A stretch of DNA of 35,745 nt. Origin: Bacteroidetes bacterium GWA2_40_15 (lineage in GTDB: Bacteria > Bacteroidota > Bacteroidia > Bacteroidales > VadinHA17). The notes beneath the pieces were generated by a model. It saw only the letters and a program-made list of their open reading frames with translations. It ran no database searches and had not been told where the DNA came from. The stretch covers positions 1 to 35,745 of the forward strand of contig MENI01000092.1 in assembly GCA_001768195.1 (NCBI GenBank). Direction: 5' to 3'. Every line of letters starts with the position of its first letter. Positions within the stretch are counted from its first letter, which is position 1. Made by a program: the position numbers and the translations under genes. Below, in pieces: positions 1 to 8,729 of this stretch.

Positions 1-1036
1 TCACAACAATCTTTGGTTTCAGATACTGCTTGTCATTTATTGTTGTACGGTTATAGATTTTATACGTTATCGGACTGACAATCTTAAACATCTGCATAAC
101 ATCGTCAATCGATTCATCAATAAATGTTGCGGTATACTTCAGCTCAAGAAGATCACTGTTCCTTATCTCAAACGTAACATTGTATCTCCTGGCAATCTTT
201 CTTAGCACCTCCTCGAAAGGGGTGTCGTTAAACCTTAATTTATTTTCTTTCCATGAGGTATAGGTTTCCGTTGAAACATCCCTCACGGCAGCTTTGTTTG
301 TTTTTATAAAATAGACCACCTGCTGACCGGGTTTTACATCGATAGGCTCCTGTCCGGCGATTGAAACCTGTACTTTACCCTTTTCAAGGGTTGTCTCTAT
401 CCTGTCCTCATTGTCATATGACAAAATATTGAACCGGGTACCTGTTGCAGAGACATTCATTTTACCCAGCTGAACAATAAAGGGCTTTTCCGGATTTGTA
501 CGGACATCAAAAAAGGCTTCCCCCCAAAGTTTTACTTTACGCTCATTTATATTATAGTCTGTCGAATATTCAATTGTACTGCCTGAATTCATAAAAACGC
601 AGGAGGAATCGGCGAGAAGGATATGTGCTTTCTCTCCTTCGTTCGTGCGTATAGTTGTTGAAGCTACAGTAATTTGTTTGTCTGATTTTCTTTCATTGTG
701 CCATAGAGTTAACCCGCCAATGGCAACCATACAGGCAATTGATGCCGCGGCTATTAATATTCTGAAATTATTCTTATTCAGCATAATCACATGCCTGATT
801 CTGTTTTCTCCAATCCCCAGTTGTGTTGAAATTTCTGCCCATGCATTGTCCGTTTTAAAATGGTCAAGTTTTGTTTTTATTCCCGATACATGCCATATCT
901 CATTTTCTTCATCAAAAATGCGCCGGTTAGAAGGGTCCTTTTCGAGCCACGCTTTCAAAACATCAATTTCATTGTCAGAAATCTCTCCTGCCAGAAATTT
1001 ACTTATCAGAGTTCTGTTGTATAATTCTTCCTTCAT
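1..1036 (-). CDS. FecR-family anti-sigma factor (3' end cut by window edge)
   Basis: Reading leftward from an ATG at 1034-1036 there is an open frame of 345 codons that runs off the window. It is a membrane-bound regulator that should hold the ECF sigma factor encoded just upstream and pass on a signal from a TonB-dependent receptor. The N-terminal cytoplasmic part (about residues 1-85) holds the sigma-binding region. One hydrophobic segment follows at about 88-107 (IAAASIACMVAIGGLTLW). The periplasmic FecR domain comes next (NEGEKAHILLADSS, WGEAFFDV, ATGTRFNI), then a C-terminal DUF4974-like part (LRFNDTPFEEVLRKIARRYN, ATFIDESIDDVMQMF). Bacteroidota FecR proteins are usually about 320-350 residues, so little is missing. 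It starts 226 bases after the sigma gene stop; a SusC/SusD pair would be expected beyond the left edge, but that is inference. Confidence 0.93.
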   Translation of the reverse strand, partial: MKEELYNRTLISKFLAGEISDNEIDVLKAWLEKDPSNRRIFDEENEIWHVSGIKTKLDHFKTDNAWAEISTQLGIGENRIRHVIMLNKNNFRILIAAASIACMVAIGGLTLWHNERKSDKQITVASTTIRTNEGEKAHILLADSSCVFMNSGSTIEYSTDYNINERKVKLWGEAFFDVRTNPEKPFIVQLGKMNVSATGTRFNILSYDNEDRIETTLEKGKVQVSIAGQEPIDVKPGQQVVYFIKTNKAAVRDVSTETYTSWKENKLRFNDTPFEEVLRKIARRYNVTFEIRNSDLLELKYTATFIDESIDDVMQMFKIVSPITYKIYNRTTINDKQYLKPKIVV

Positions 1037-1261
1037 GAATCCATATTAAAATTAATGATTATACAAGTAAGAGCGGTTTTACCCTTACTTTTACCGGTTT
1101 TAGTTCAATTGATAAGATAAGTGCCAAACTTTTCAGTTCAGCACTTACCCTTACTAACCTAAACCCTAACCCTCTGAGATATGAGTTCACTATCTCTTAA
1201 AAAAGTTTACATGAGTTAATACAATCAATTCCGTTTTTACCCTTATGAAGTGTATCAGATA

Positions 1262-1834
1262 CTAATAAAATAGTCCTATTAAAGGAATGATTATGATTTT
1301 TAGGTATTCTCTTAATTCATATCTGAGTATATGAAGCGCTTTTGACATCTGGGCTTCGACTGTTTTTAGGGATATCTGTAGTCTGTCAGCTATTTCACGG
1401 TACTTAAGACCCTCCACTCTGCTTAAGTCAAAAATTCTTCTGCACTTGGAAGGGATCTTCTTTAGAGCATTAGTGATATTTTCATTTAACTCATCGGCTA
1501 TGAGTGAATCATAAGGTGAGAATTCCCTGGTTTCAGTATAAACAAGTTTGTAAATCTCGATATATTTCGATTCAACCTGCTTTCGGCGAAGCTTATTAAT
1601 GCAGATGTTACGGGTGATCTTAAATATGTAAGCCCTCAGTGATTCTTCCGGATCAATATCCTCTCTCCCTTCCCATATCTTTATAAAAACTTCCTGTACA
1701 ACCTCCCGGGCTTCCTCAGGATCATTGGAATATTTATTTGCAAACCCACACAACCGAACATGGTACTTTCGAAAGAGCAGTTCAAAGGCCTGTTCATCTC
1801 CCATTTTAATTCTCAGGGCAAGCATATCTTTCAT
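1262..1834 (-). CDS. ECF RNA polymerase sigma factor, FecI-like
   Basis: A 190-residue sigma-70 family factor of the extracytoplasmic function type. Region 2 is at about residues 20-90, with the promoter-melting and -10 recognition stretch EEAREVVQEVFIKIWEG and LRAYIFKITRNICINKLRR. Region 4 is at about 118-175, with the helix-turn-helix LKYREIADRLQISLKTVEAQ. It directs RNA polymerase to a small set of promoters and is normally inhibited by the FecR protein encoded immediately downstream on the same strand. In Bacteroidota such pairs usually control an adjacent glycan uptake locus; the GH78 gene lies upstream on the same strand, 94 bases away. The C-terminus (KIIIIPLIGLFY) is unusually hydrophobic but short. 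No clear promoter was recognised upstream. Confidence 0.93.
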   Translation of the reverse strand: MKDMLALRIKMGDEQAFELLFRKYHVRLCGFANKYSNDPEEAREVVQEVFIKIWEGREDIDPEESLRAYIFKITRNICINKLRRKQVESKYIEIYKLVYTETREFSPYDSLIADELNENITNALKKIPSKCRRIFDLSRVEGLKYREIADRLQISLKTVEAQMSKALHILRYELREYLKIIIIPLIGLFY

Positions 1835-1928
1835 GAATGCAGGTTTAGGTTTTCAAGAATGAATTCATCTTAAAAATTCCGGCTCAAATCCCTATGTAAA
1901 ACGTTATTCACAATTTAAACAATTAATT

Positions 1929-4601
1929 TCATATTTGAGGAATGATATTGTAAAACAGGTTGTATTTTCCGCTCTCAATCTCTAAAAATGAGGATATCTT
2001 GTCAATTATCTTTCCGTTCAGTGTTATCTTCTCTGTATCTTCCGGGATAACAATCCGAGCTGTGCATCCCACAGGAATTCCAATATCTATCCTGATAACT
2101 CCGTCTCCAAGAGTCCATTTTACTTTAACTGTCCCGTATGGTGTCTCTTTTGATGTATTAGCCCAGGTGATGCCATCAGGGATCTGCGGATCAATAATTA
2201 CTTTCCCGTACGCCTGTGAGTTCTCTTCCTGACAGATGCCTCCCACAGCCTGGTAAAACCATGCGCCTATACCATTGTAACAGTTATGTATCCTGCTTCG
2301 TGCTCCGTTCCAGTGTTCCCATGTCGTTGTGGCTCCGTTGTCAATCATGAAAAGGTATCCGGGGTATTCTCTCTTCTTCAGCATGGAGTACATCAGATCA
2401 GATTCCCCGTTCCTGATAGCCCATTCTGTAAAAACAGGGATACCAACAAGACCTGTTGAAATATGCCCATTGTGGTTTATCTCTATCTCGTCTAATAGTT
2501 TTTTTCTTATTTCATTTTTAAGAGAATCCGGAACTACACCTGCCAGAAGGGGATATGTAAGATCGATCTGAATTCCGCTTCCATATATCTTATTATTGCT
2601 GTCATAAAGGTCACTGTTGATCAGTTCGATGATACTTAATCTCCTTTCAGCATAATCTTCTGCTTCATCTTTTTTCCCGAGTGTCAGTGCGATCTTCTGC
2701 ATAGTTTCAAAACAAACTGCCATAAAGCAGTTGTTTACCAGTTTAATAGAAGCAGTATCTGTGTGATCAGTCCCTTCAGGGCTGGCCCAGTCGCCCAGAT
2801 ACCACGACCTGTAATCAGTTTCAGGCCAGGGTTCAAGTAAGCCCGATGGTGAATACTTGTCTGCATAGCTGATCCACTTCTGCATTACCGGGTAATACTT
2901 TTCGAGTATCCTCTTATCACCATAATTCATGTATGTCCGCCATGAAGCAGTAATAACAAATCCACACCAGTATGGTCCGCCGCCGGCAGGATAAGGATTT
3001 GGTGCAGTATGCGGCATCCCCCCGTCTTCACGTAAACAGTCTCCCCATGCCTGCAGCCAGTTCCTGTAAAGGGGCGCCAGATCGAACATTGTCTGGGCAG
3101 TTTCGGTAGAGGCATTACCGTCCCCTCCATAACCCAGACGTTCTATCTGAGGACAATCAACCAGATAGCCTCCAAGGCTGAGATTCTGGAGTGTATAAAA
3201 GATCATATCGTGGATTGAATTCATATCAGGATCGGAGCATTCAAATGAAGCAGCAAGACTATAACCTGTCCTTACAGGGTATGCAGATATATCCTCCCTA
3301 TGGGGCTCCGAATCGAGATTGTTAATGATTATGTATCTGTATCCGTGATAATTAAACCTGTTTCTGAAAGTTTCGTCAGGAATTCCGGATGCTGTATAAT
3401 AATCTGTTTGTCCCTGGTCAACAGGTTTCCCGTCCTTGTCGAGATGGTCACAGAACTGAAGTTCAATCCTTTGACCTTTTTTGAGTTTGCTGAACCTGAT
3501 CTCGGTCAGCCCCGTCAGTGTAGTACCAATATCTGCCATCCATTTTTTACTTCCTGTTTTAGTTACTGATAAGGCCTTTAAAGTATCGGTGATGATATTT
3601 CCTTCGGTAAGTTGTGCTGTTACCTTGTGTCCCGGGATGCTTACAGTAATAACTGATTGCCAGTCAGTTGTTTTTAGTGATGCCTCTGTCAGATCGGGCA
3701 GCAGCATGGAAGCATCTATTGCTTCCCCTCCGAATTCTCCCGGTTTCCAGGTCCCAAGAGTATAATACCCGCTAGGTCTGGCCTTCCAGGTAGTATCTGT
3801 TTTGATCAGAGTATTCCATTCATTGTTTTTCAGAACATCCATCTGTGCTCTGACTACAGGTCCTTCAGTTACCACACCGGGTAATCCGGGTGCATACCAC
3901 CCTCTTCCAGCCCATATTACGAGATCATTTTTCCCGGATTTTATTCCGGTAGTGACATCATATGCTATTACCTGCGATCTTTTACTGAACTGCGCAACAG
4001 CAGGAGCAAGAACCATGTTGCTAACCTTTTTGCCGTTGAGGTAAACTTCATGATACCCCAGTGAGTTAACATAAAGAAAGATCCTGGATGGATGTTCTGA
4101 TATTTCAAAACTTCTGTGGAACTGAGGTGAAGCTGATTTTTCGCTATTATTCTTAAACACTATATATTCTGCCTTCCAGTCCGATTCATTCAGCAATCCG
4201 ATACTGAATTTAGAAACAGGGCTCCACTCCGAAGTTTTATTCATTTCATCCCATATCCTTACCTTCCATACACAGGCTGATCTGGAATCCAATTGTTTTC
4301 CCCCGTATTTTACAAGTATCTGAAATGGACTTTTTATTTTTCCTGAATTCCAGAGATCTGAGTCTTTTTCATTAAGGAGACTTGTATCTGAGGCAACAAG
4401 AACCTGGTATGCTTCCTGGGAGATACCATTCCTGTCGGAGTCAATTTTCCAGCTCAGACCGGGTTCTGAAGTTCCTATTCCATCAGGATTTAGCAGATTC
4501 TCACAGGCGAGATCAAATACTTTAGCATCAGATCTTTTCTCGATGCACGATTGTACTAAAATGCTTAATAGAACTATTGCGGGGAAAAGCTGCATAATCA
4601 T
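1929..4601 (-). CDS. GH78 alpha-L-rhamnosidase, lipoprotein
   Basis: An 890-residue enzyme expected to remove terminal alpha-L-rhamnose from plant pectin, gums or flavonoid glycosides at the cell surface or in the periplasm. The N-terminus is a lipoprotein signal (LLSILVQSC, lipid-modified Cys at about 19). In order there are an N-terminal Ig-like domain, a beta-sandwich rhamnosidase N domain (YLNGKKVSNMVLAPA, WAGRGWYAPG), a second beta domain (GQRIELQFCDHLDKDG), the alpha/alpha barrel with the acidic catalytic motif DCPQIERLGYGGDG at about 482-495 and WEHWNG at about 760, where the general-base Glu is expected, and a C-terminal beta domain. The usual motif is DCPQRDERLGWTGD; this copy is one residue shorter and lacks the RD, which may mark a subfamily. 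It is divergent from the metallo-beta-lactamase-like gene, with 99 bases between the starts. Confidence 0.92.
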   Translation of the reverse strand: MIMQLFPAIVLLSILVQSCIEKRSDAKVFDLACENLLNPDGIGTSEPGLSWKIDSDRNGISQEAYQVLVASDTSLLNEKDSDLWNSGKIKSPFQILVKYGGKQLDSRSACVWKVRIWDEMNKTSEWSPVSKFSIGLLNESDWKAEYIVFKNNSEKSASPQFHRSFEISEHPSRIFLYVNSLGYHEVYLNGKKVSNMVLAPAVAQFSKRSQVIAYDVTTGIKSGKNDLVIWAGRGWYAPGLPGVVTEGPVVRAQMDVLKNNEWNTLIKTDTTWKARPSGYYTLGTWKPGEFGGEAIDASMLLPDLTEASLKTTDWQSVITVSIPGHKVTAQLTEGNIITDTLKALSVTKTGSKKWMADIGTTLTGLTEIRFSKLKKGQRIELQFCDHLDKDGKPVDQGQTDYYTASGIPDETFRNRFNYHGYRYIIINNLDSEPHREDISAYPVRTGYSLAASFECSDPDMNSIHDMIFYTLQNLSLGGYLVDCPQIERLGYGGDGNASTETAQTMFDLAPLYRNWLQAWGDCLREDGGMPHTAPNPYPAGGGPYWCGFVITASWRTYMNYGDKRILEKYYPVMQKWISYADKYSPSGLLEPWPETDYRSWYLGDWASPEGTDHTDTASIKLVNNCFMAVCFETMQKIALTLGKKDEAEDYAERRLSIIELINSDLYDSNNKIYGSGIQIDLTYPLLAGVVPDSLKNEIRKKLLDEIEINHNGHISTGLVGIPVFTEWAIRNGESDLMYSMLKKREYPGYLFMIDNGATTTWEHWNGARSRIHNCYNGIGAWFYQAVGGICQEENSQAYGKVIIDPQIPDGITWANTSKETPYGTVKVKWTLGDGVIRIDIGIPVGCTARIVIPEDTEKITLNGKIIDKISSFLEIESGKYNLFYNIIPQI

Positions 4602-4700
4602 TATCTTTAATATTTTAATGTTCTCATTTCGAAAATTAATAACTTTAAAACAAATCCCTCAGGAATGGGGTGATTTTATTTTCTTAAATGACCAGATGTT

Positions 4701-6602
4701 ATGAGAATCCAGTATCCCATCAGTAAAACCTTACTGCTTCCTTTAATTTTTCTGTTAGTACAATGTTCAGATAAAAAACAGGTAACTGAAAGCCTGAAAG
4801 TGGTTAGCGGACCAGTGAATGGTGCAATTATTGAGCGTAACGGAAAGATACTTTCAATATATGGAGATCCATCGGGGAAAATTTCAAAAGCCGATATGGT
4901 ATTATTTACCCATTTCAGAAGAGATGTGATATGGGCCGGGGAGAAGCTGCTTAACTCGGGAACCAAAGGAATTGCACCGGCAGGGGAGAAGGCATATTTC
5001 ATATCTGCCGATTCAATCATAAGCAGATTACCCGAAACCAGGTTTCATGATTATTACTGTCAGACCACGAAAATTACAGACAGACCTTTCAAAACAGACC
5101 GTTTTGTGAACGGAGGAGATATGATCTCATGGGAGGGAATAAATATAAAGGTCCTGTCATCACCAGGCTATACCAGAAACGCAGTGTCATATATAGCTGA
5201 TATAGACGGTAAAAAAGTGGCTTTCACCGGTGATCTTATTTATGGAGAAGGACAGCTTATTGATATTTACAGTCTGCAGGATTCATTTAAAGCAATAGGA
5301 GGATATCACGGATATGCCACCCGGCTGGGGAATCTCATCTCGAGCCTTCAGTTTATTAAGGCTGAAAGGCCGGACATCATTATCCCATCCAGAGGACCTG
5401 TCATTTACAACCCTTCATCTGTAATTGATGAACTTACAGAAAGGATCCGTAGAATCTATACCAATTATCTTTCAATATCCGCTTACAGATGGTATTTCCC
5501 TGAACGGATGGGTGATCTTACTGAGCATGTTCTGGGGGCCGGTAGAAAAGCAGAACCTATGCATTATTCCGAAATTATAAGATATAACCCGCCGGAATGG
5601 TACAGGCATGTAAGCAACAGTAATCTTGTAATTGCAGATGACAGCTCTGCATTTCTTATTGATTGCGGTACAAAGGATGCTTTAAACGGAATAATGGATC
5701 TTGTAAAGGGAGGCAGGATAAAATCGGTTGACGGTATATTTATCACACATTACCATGATGATCATACCGATTTGATCAATGATGCTTCCGATAAGTTCAA
5801 CTGCCCTGTTTATGCCACGGAAGAGCTGAGAGATATACTGGTAAATCCGGGAGCTTACCGTATGCCATGTCTGACCACACGTCCTGTTAATAATTTAACA
5901 ATAAAAATGGATGGAGAAAAAATGGTATGGAAGGATTTTGTACTTTCATTCTATTTCTTCCCCGGTCAGACAATTTATCATGATGCGGTTCTGTTCAGTA
6001 AGAATGGAGGCGAATCGATCTTCTTTATCGGTGACTCCTTTACTCCTTCAGGAATAGATGATTACTGCCTCCTCAACCGTAACCTCCTTCATGAAGGTGA
6101 AGGGTATTCCTATTGTCTCGATATTCTGAAGAAGATGCCATCAGGGACTCTTCTGGCAAACCAGCATGTTGAACCACTTTTCGCATTTTCTTCTCAGCAG
6201 CTTGAATTCATGAAAATGAAACTTCTTGAGAGAAATGGATTATTCGCGGACCTTTTCCCGTGGGATGATATCAACTATGGCATTGATGAACAATGGGCCA
6301 CAGCTTATCCTTATGTTCAGAATACTGCCTCCGGCAGCAATGTGGTTATAAGTGTTAAATTGACGAACCATACAGAAAAACAAAAGAAGTTCTATGTGGT
6401 GGCAAACCCCGGAGATGATCTGTTATGCCGCGATAAAAAGATGTCTGCAACAATTGAACCCGGCTCAATCAGGAGTTTTAGTTTTAACGTGGAAATTAAA
6501 GAAAATGCAGTGTCAGGTGTAAAACAGATAGCATTCGATGTAGGTTCGGATGGCATGGAATTCAGAAAATTTTGTGAAGCTTTAATAATAACTGAGAATT
6601 AG
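4701..6602 (+). CDS. lipoprotein with tandem metallo-beta-lactamase-fold domains
   Basis: A 633-residue predicted lipoprotein (signal LLLPLIFLLVQC). The second MBL-like domain, about residues 300-525, carries an intact metal motif THYHDDHTD near residue 350, a later Asp in FFIGDSF and a late His in LANQHVEP, so it is probably a metal-dependent hydrolase. The first half, about 35-250, keeps the fold landmarks but not the ligands: the HxHxDH position reads THFRRDV, the usual GHT position reads GYTRN, and the final His position reads PSRGP; FTGDLIYG retains the Asp. It is therefore likely a pseudo-enzyme domain. The last 100 residues resemble a beta-sandwich (VVISVKLTNHTEKQKKFYVV). The downstream Tat oxidoreductase starts 15 bases after the stop, suggesting an operon. 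The substrate is unknown; the GH78 neighbour suggests glycan or glycoside metabolism. Confidence 0.8.
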   Translation: MRIQYPISKTLLLPLIFLLVQCSDKKQVTESLKVVSGPVNGAIIERNGKILSIYGDPSGKISKADMVLFTHFRRDVIWAGEKLLNSGTKGIAPAGEKAYFISADSIISRLPETRFHDYYCQTTKITDRPFKTDRFVNGGDMISWEGINIKVLSSPGYTRNAVSYIADIDGKKVAFTGDLIYGEGQLIDIYSLQDSFKAIGGYHGYATRLGNLISSLQFIKAERPDIIIPSRGPVIYNPSSVIDELTERIRRIYTNYLSISAYRWYFPERMGDLTEHVLGAGRKAEPMHYSEIIRYNPPEWYRHVSNSNLVIADDSSAFLIDCGTKDALNGIMDLVKGGRIKSVDGIFITHYHDDHTDLINDASDKFNCPVYATEELRDILVNPGAYRMPCLTTRPVNNLTIKMDGEKMVWKDFVLSFYFFPGQTIYHDAVLFSKNGGESIFFIGDSFTPSGIDDYCLLNRNLLHEGEGYSYCLDILKKMPSGTLLANQHVEPLFAFSSQQLEFMKMKLLERNGLFADLFPWDDINYGIDEQWATAYPYVQNTASGSNVVISVKLTNHTEKQKKFYVVANPGDDLLCRDKKMSATIEPGSIRSFSFNVEIKENAVSGVKQIAFDVGSDGMEFRKFCEALIITEN

Positions 6603-6617
6603 TTTAACCTCAACAGA

Positions 6618-7664
6618 ATGAAAGAAATTAAATGGTCAAGAAGAAGTTTCATCAGGTCCGCAGGGCTCAGTGCATTGGCATTGGGAACTTATCAGTACAG
6701 TTGCAGCACTTCGAAAAAGGCTGCACAGACAGAAGTTACACCTCCGGCAATTCAGGGTTTTGAAAGAGACAATCAGATTGTGACAAATCAGGCACCATGG
6801 AAGCCTTTCTCTGACAGAAAAATCAGAGTTGGAATTGCCGGTTACGGGGTATGTCGTTTCGGAGCTGATTTCGGTTTTCAGAATCATCCAAACGTGGAGA
6901 TCGTTGCTGTAACCGATCTCTTCCCGGACCGTTGTGCAGAGCTGGCAAGAGTATGCGGATGTTCAAAAACTTATCCCTCAATTGAAGAGATGGTTAAAGA
7001 TGAAAGGATTGAGGCAGTTTTTGTTGCTACCGATGCTCCTTCGCATGCAAAACATGTAATAGAAGCCCTGAAATATGGTAAACATGTAGCTTCTGCGGTA
7101 CCTGCTGTTTTCGGATCGATGGAGGATGCTGATATGATCTATGAAGCAGTGAAAAAGAGCGGATTGAAATATATGATGTTCGAAACTTCCTGTTTCCATG
7201 ATGCTCTTTATGCCATGAGGAAGATTTATTATGCCGGAGGTCTTGGCAAACTGGTATATTCTGAAGGTGAATACTATCATTACATGAGTGAACCAATAGA
7301 CTCATATAAGGGATGGCGCATAGGAGGCACTTCAAGGATGGCTGTGAGCTGGGATACGCCTGGGGATGAAGGGGAGAGGGGGAGAATAAGGGGAGAAAGA
7401 GGTTACTTTTACGGAAAGTACCAGGGGCCTGAAAAGAATCTTCCTGATGTAAGGAAACCGGCTTTACCGCCGGGCGTCCCTCCGGGCGGCCATGGAGGTT
7501 CGCATGGTTATCTTATGAATGATTTTGTTGAATCAATTCTGCTGGACCGTACACCTCTGGTAAATATTGCAGTTGCTTTGAACATGACAGTTCCGGGTAT
7601 TGTGGCACATCAGTCGGCGCTTAAGGACGGAGAGGTGATGAAGATCCCGAGGTATGAGTTATAG
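6618..7664 (+). CDS. Tat-exported Gfo/Idh/MocA oxidoreductase, internally shortened
   Basis: A 348-residue NAD(P)-binding Gfo/Idh/MocA protein with a twin-arginine signal (SRRSFIRSAGLSALALG). The Rossmann part is at about residues 70-190 (VGIAGYGVCRFG, VAVTDLFPDR, EAVFVATDAPSHAKHVIEAL). The usual EKP motif is replaced by SAVPAV, as in the paralogue at 34250-35482. Alignment with that 410-residue paralogue shows continuous similarity up to GWRIG near residue 236 and again from TSRMAVSWDT. Between these points the paralogue has about 60 further residues, including YPTHCTSF and GLGWGDD. The loss is in frame, and the C-terminal GGSHGYLMNDFVES and GIVAHQSALKDGE are intact. It could be a real deletion that abolishes function, a minimal variant or an assembly error. 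It follows the metallo-beta-lactamase-like gene by 15 bases. Confidence 0.85.
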   Translation: MKEIKWSRRSFIRSAGLSALALGTYQYSCSTSKKAAQTEVTPPAIQGFERDNQIVTNQAPWKPFSDRKIRVGIAGYGVCRFGADFGFQNHPNVEIVAVTDLFPDRCAELARVCGCSKTYPSIEEMVKDERIEAVFVATDAPSHAKHVIEALKYGKHVASAVPAVFGSMEDADMIYEAVKKSGLKYMMFETSCFHDALYAMRKIYYAGGLGKLVYSEGEYYHYMSEPIDSYKGWRIGGTSRMAVSWDTPGDEGERGRIRGERGYFYGKYQGPEKNLPDVRKPALPPGVPPGGHGGSHGYLMNDFVESILLDRTPLVNIAVALNMTVPGIVAHQSALKDGEVMKIPRYEL

Positions 7665-7731
7665 CGGGGGAGAATGGGTGAGAGGGAGAAGGGGAGACTT
7701 TGCGAGTGGGCGACAGGGCGAGTGGGAGATG

Positions 7732-7791
7732 GGGCGATGAGGCGACAGGGCGACTGGGCGATGAGGCGACAGGGCAACTGGGCGATGAGGC
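7732..7791. repeat. 24-bp tandem repeat, 2.5 copies
   Basis: Units begin at 7732, 7756 and 7780. The first reads GGGCGATGAGGCGACAGG then GCGACT; the second differs by one base; the third is partial. The surrounding 7665-7731 is made of looser variants of the same purine-rich G/A pattern, so the whole spacer downstream of the oxidoreductase is strongly strand-asymmetric (few C or T apart from the repeat). No gene is seen in it. Confidence 0.85.
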
Positions 7792-7806
7792 AGAAGTGCT
7801 AAAGTT

Positions 7807-7850
7807 CCCCTCCTGGGAGAGCCTGTCCCGCTTAAGCGGGAGGCCAGGGG
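7807..7850. terminator. strong palindrome between convergent genes, possible bidirectional terminator
   Basis: The core CCCGCTTAAGCGGG (7827-7840) is a perfect 14-base palindrome. Outer arms GCCT/AGGC and CCCCTCCTGG/CCAGGGG can extend the stem with bulges. It sits between the rightward oxidoreductase and the leftward short-chain dehydrogenase, the place for a shared terminator, but there is no clear T-run on either side. It also resembles the dispersed hairpin repeats elsewhere in the window, so termination is inference. Confidence 0.45.
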
Positions 7851-7882
7851 TAGGTTTTACGGGTATAAGCCAGAGATGATTA

Positions 7883-8689
7883 CTAAATCTTGTAATGCCC
7901 CTGAAGAATAAGTCTGAACAATTTTCCGGGCAGGAGATTCTTTAATGCTACTGCCAGTTTCTGTTCAAAAGAGCCTATAATGTATCTTTGTTTTGGATAT
8001 CCGCATTCAACAATTCTGACAATTTTCTTTGCAAGCAGATCCGGTGGCCATCCGTTGGCTTCATCTTTTTCAATCACATTCAATGTTTTTTCAAACTGTT
8101 CCCTGTAGGGATCATCAGGTCCTGTGGGTGCAAGGTAATTCCTCCTGTTGGCTGAATTACTTGTATGAAAATCGCCGGGATTAATCAGAATAACTTTGAT
8201 ATTGAACTGATTGACCTCCATTCGCAGAGCTTCGCTGAATCCTTCGATGGCAAATTTACTTGCCGAATAGTATGACTGGAAAGGCAATCCCATAACTCCT
8301 CCTATCGAAGAGAAATTAATAATTGTACCGCCTACCTGATTTCTCATATGCGGAAGGACTTCCCTTGTGAGACTCACCATTCCGAGGAAACTGGTTTCCA
8401 TCTGAAGCCTGATATTTTCCATCGGAGATGTTTCGGCCGGCCCTCCTGTATGCATCCCGGCATTATTGATCAGGATATCGATTCTTCCCTCTTTTTCAAT
8501 TACTGTTGAAACGGCAGTTCTGATCGATTCTGAACCGGTGAGATCCATTATGAGATGATGGACAGGTGTGTCTGAAAGTGGATTCTTCCTGACTGTTCCA
8601 TATACTTTATAGCCATTCTCAGCCAGAAGCCTTGATGTTTCTTTGCCGAATCCCGAGGAGACGCCTGTTATAAGGATTACTTTTTTCAT
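7883..8689 (-). CDS. short-chain dehydrogenase/reductase, candidate 3-ketosphinganine reductase
   Basis: A 268-residue classical SDR: NAD(P)-binding TGVSSGFG at about residues 7-14, NNAG at about 80, catalytic Ser in INFSS and the YSASK catalytic pair at about 148-152. The frame is open upstream to 8773, but the extra 28 residues would overlap the preceding gene and translate a GC hairpin repeat, so I place the start at the ATG at 8687-8689, directly before the beta-strand KKVILITG. The gene follows the serine palmitoyltransferase gene by 40 bases on the same strand. Serine palmitoyltransferase makes 3-ketosphinganine, which must be reduced by an NADPH-dependent SDR-type enzyme, so this is a natural candidate. 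That role is inferred from position; SDRs of this type have many other substrates. Confidence 0.88.
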   Translation of the reverse strand: MKKVILITGVSSGFGKETSRLLAENGYKVYGTVRKNPLSDTPVHHLIMDLTGSESIRTAVSTVIEKEGRIDILINNAGMHTGGPAETSPMENIRLQMETSFLGMVSLTREVLPHMRNQVGGTIINFSSIGGVMGLPFQSYYSASKFAIEGFSEALRMEVNQFNIKVILINPGDFHTSNSANRRNYLAPTGPDDPYREQFEKTLNVIEKDEANGWPPDLLAKKIVRIVECGYPKQRYIIGSFEQKLAVALKNLLPGKLFRLILQGHYKI

Positions 8690-8706
8690 AACTTTAGGCC
8701 CCCCAA

Positions 8707-8722
8707 CCCCCCTATAGGGGGG
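8707..8722. repeat. C6-TATA-G6 palindrome in the gap between the two sphingolipid genes
   Basis: CCCCCCTATAGGGGGG is a perfect 16-base palindrome lying in the 40-base gap between the serine palmitoyltransferase stop and the SDR start. It is flanked by CCCCAA, like the C-run hairpins at 17473-17488 and near 19888-19904, so it belongs to a dispersed repeat family. In mRNA it would form a G/C hairpin and could reduce read-through to the SDR gene or protect the upstream message. Confidence 0.8.
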
Positions 8723-8729
8723 CTGATTA

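Noticed and set aside
645-1049. 134-codon rightward open frame
   Set aside because: It is antisense to the FecR gene, which has clear domains; the peptide has no family character.
2927-3130. 67-codon leftward frame in the rhamnosidase gene
   Set aside because: It is an alternative frame of a well-supported GH78 gene.
7370-7420. G/A-rich insertion in the shortened oxidoreductase (GDEGERGRIRGERG) as a repeat invasion
   Set aside because: As I recall the family, related proteins have a similar Gly/Arg-rich segment here, so this is native sequence; the missing block lies just before it.
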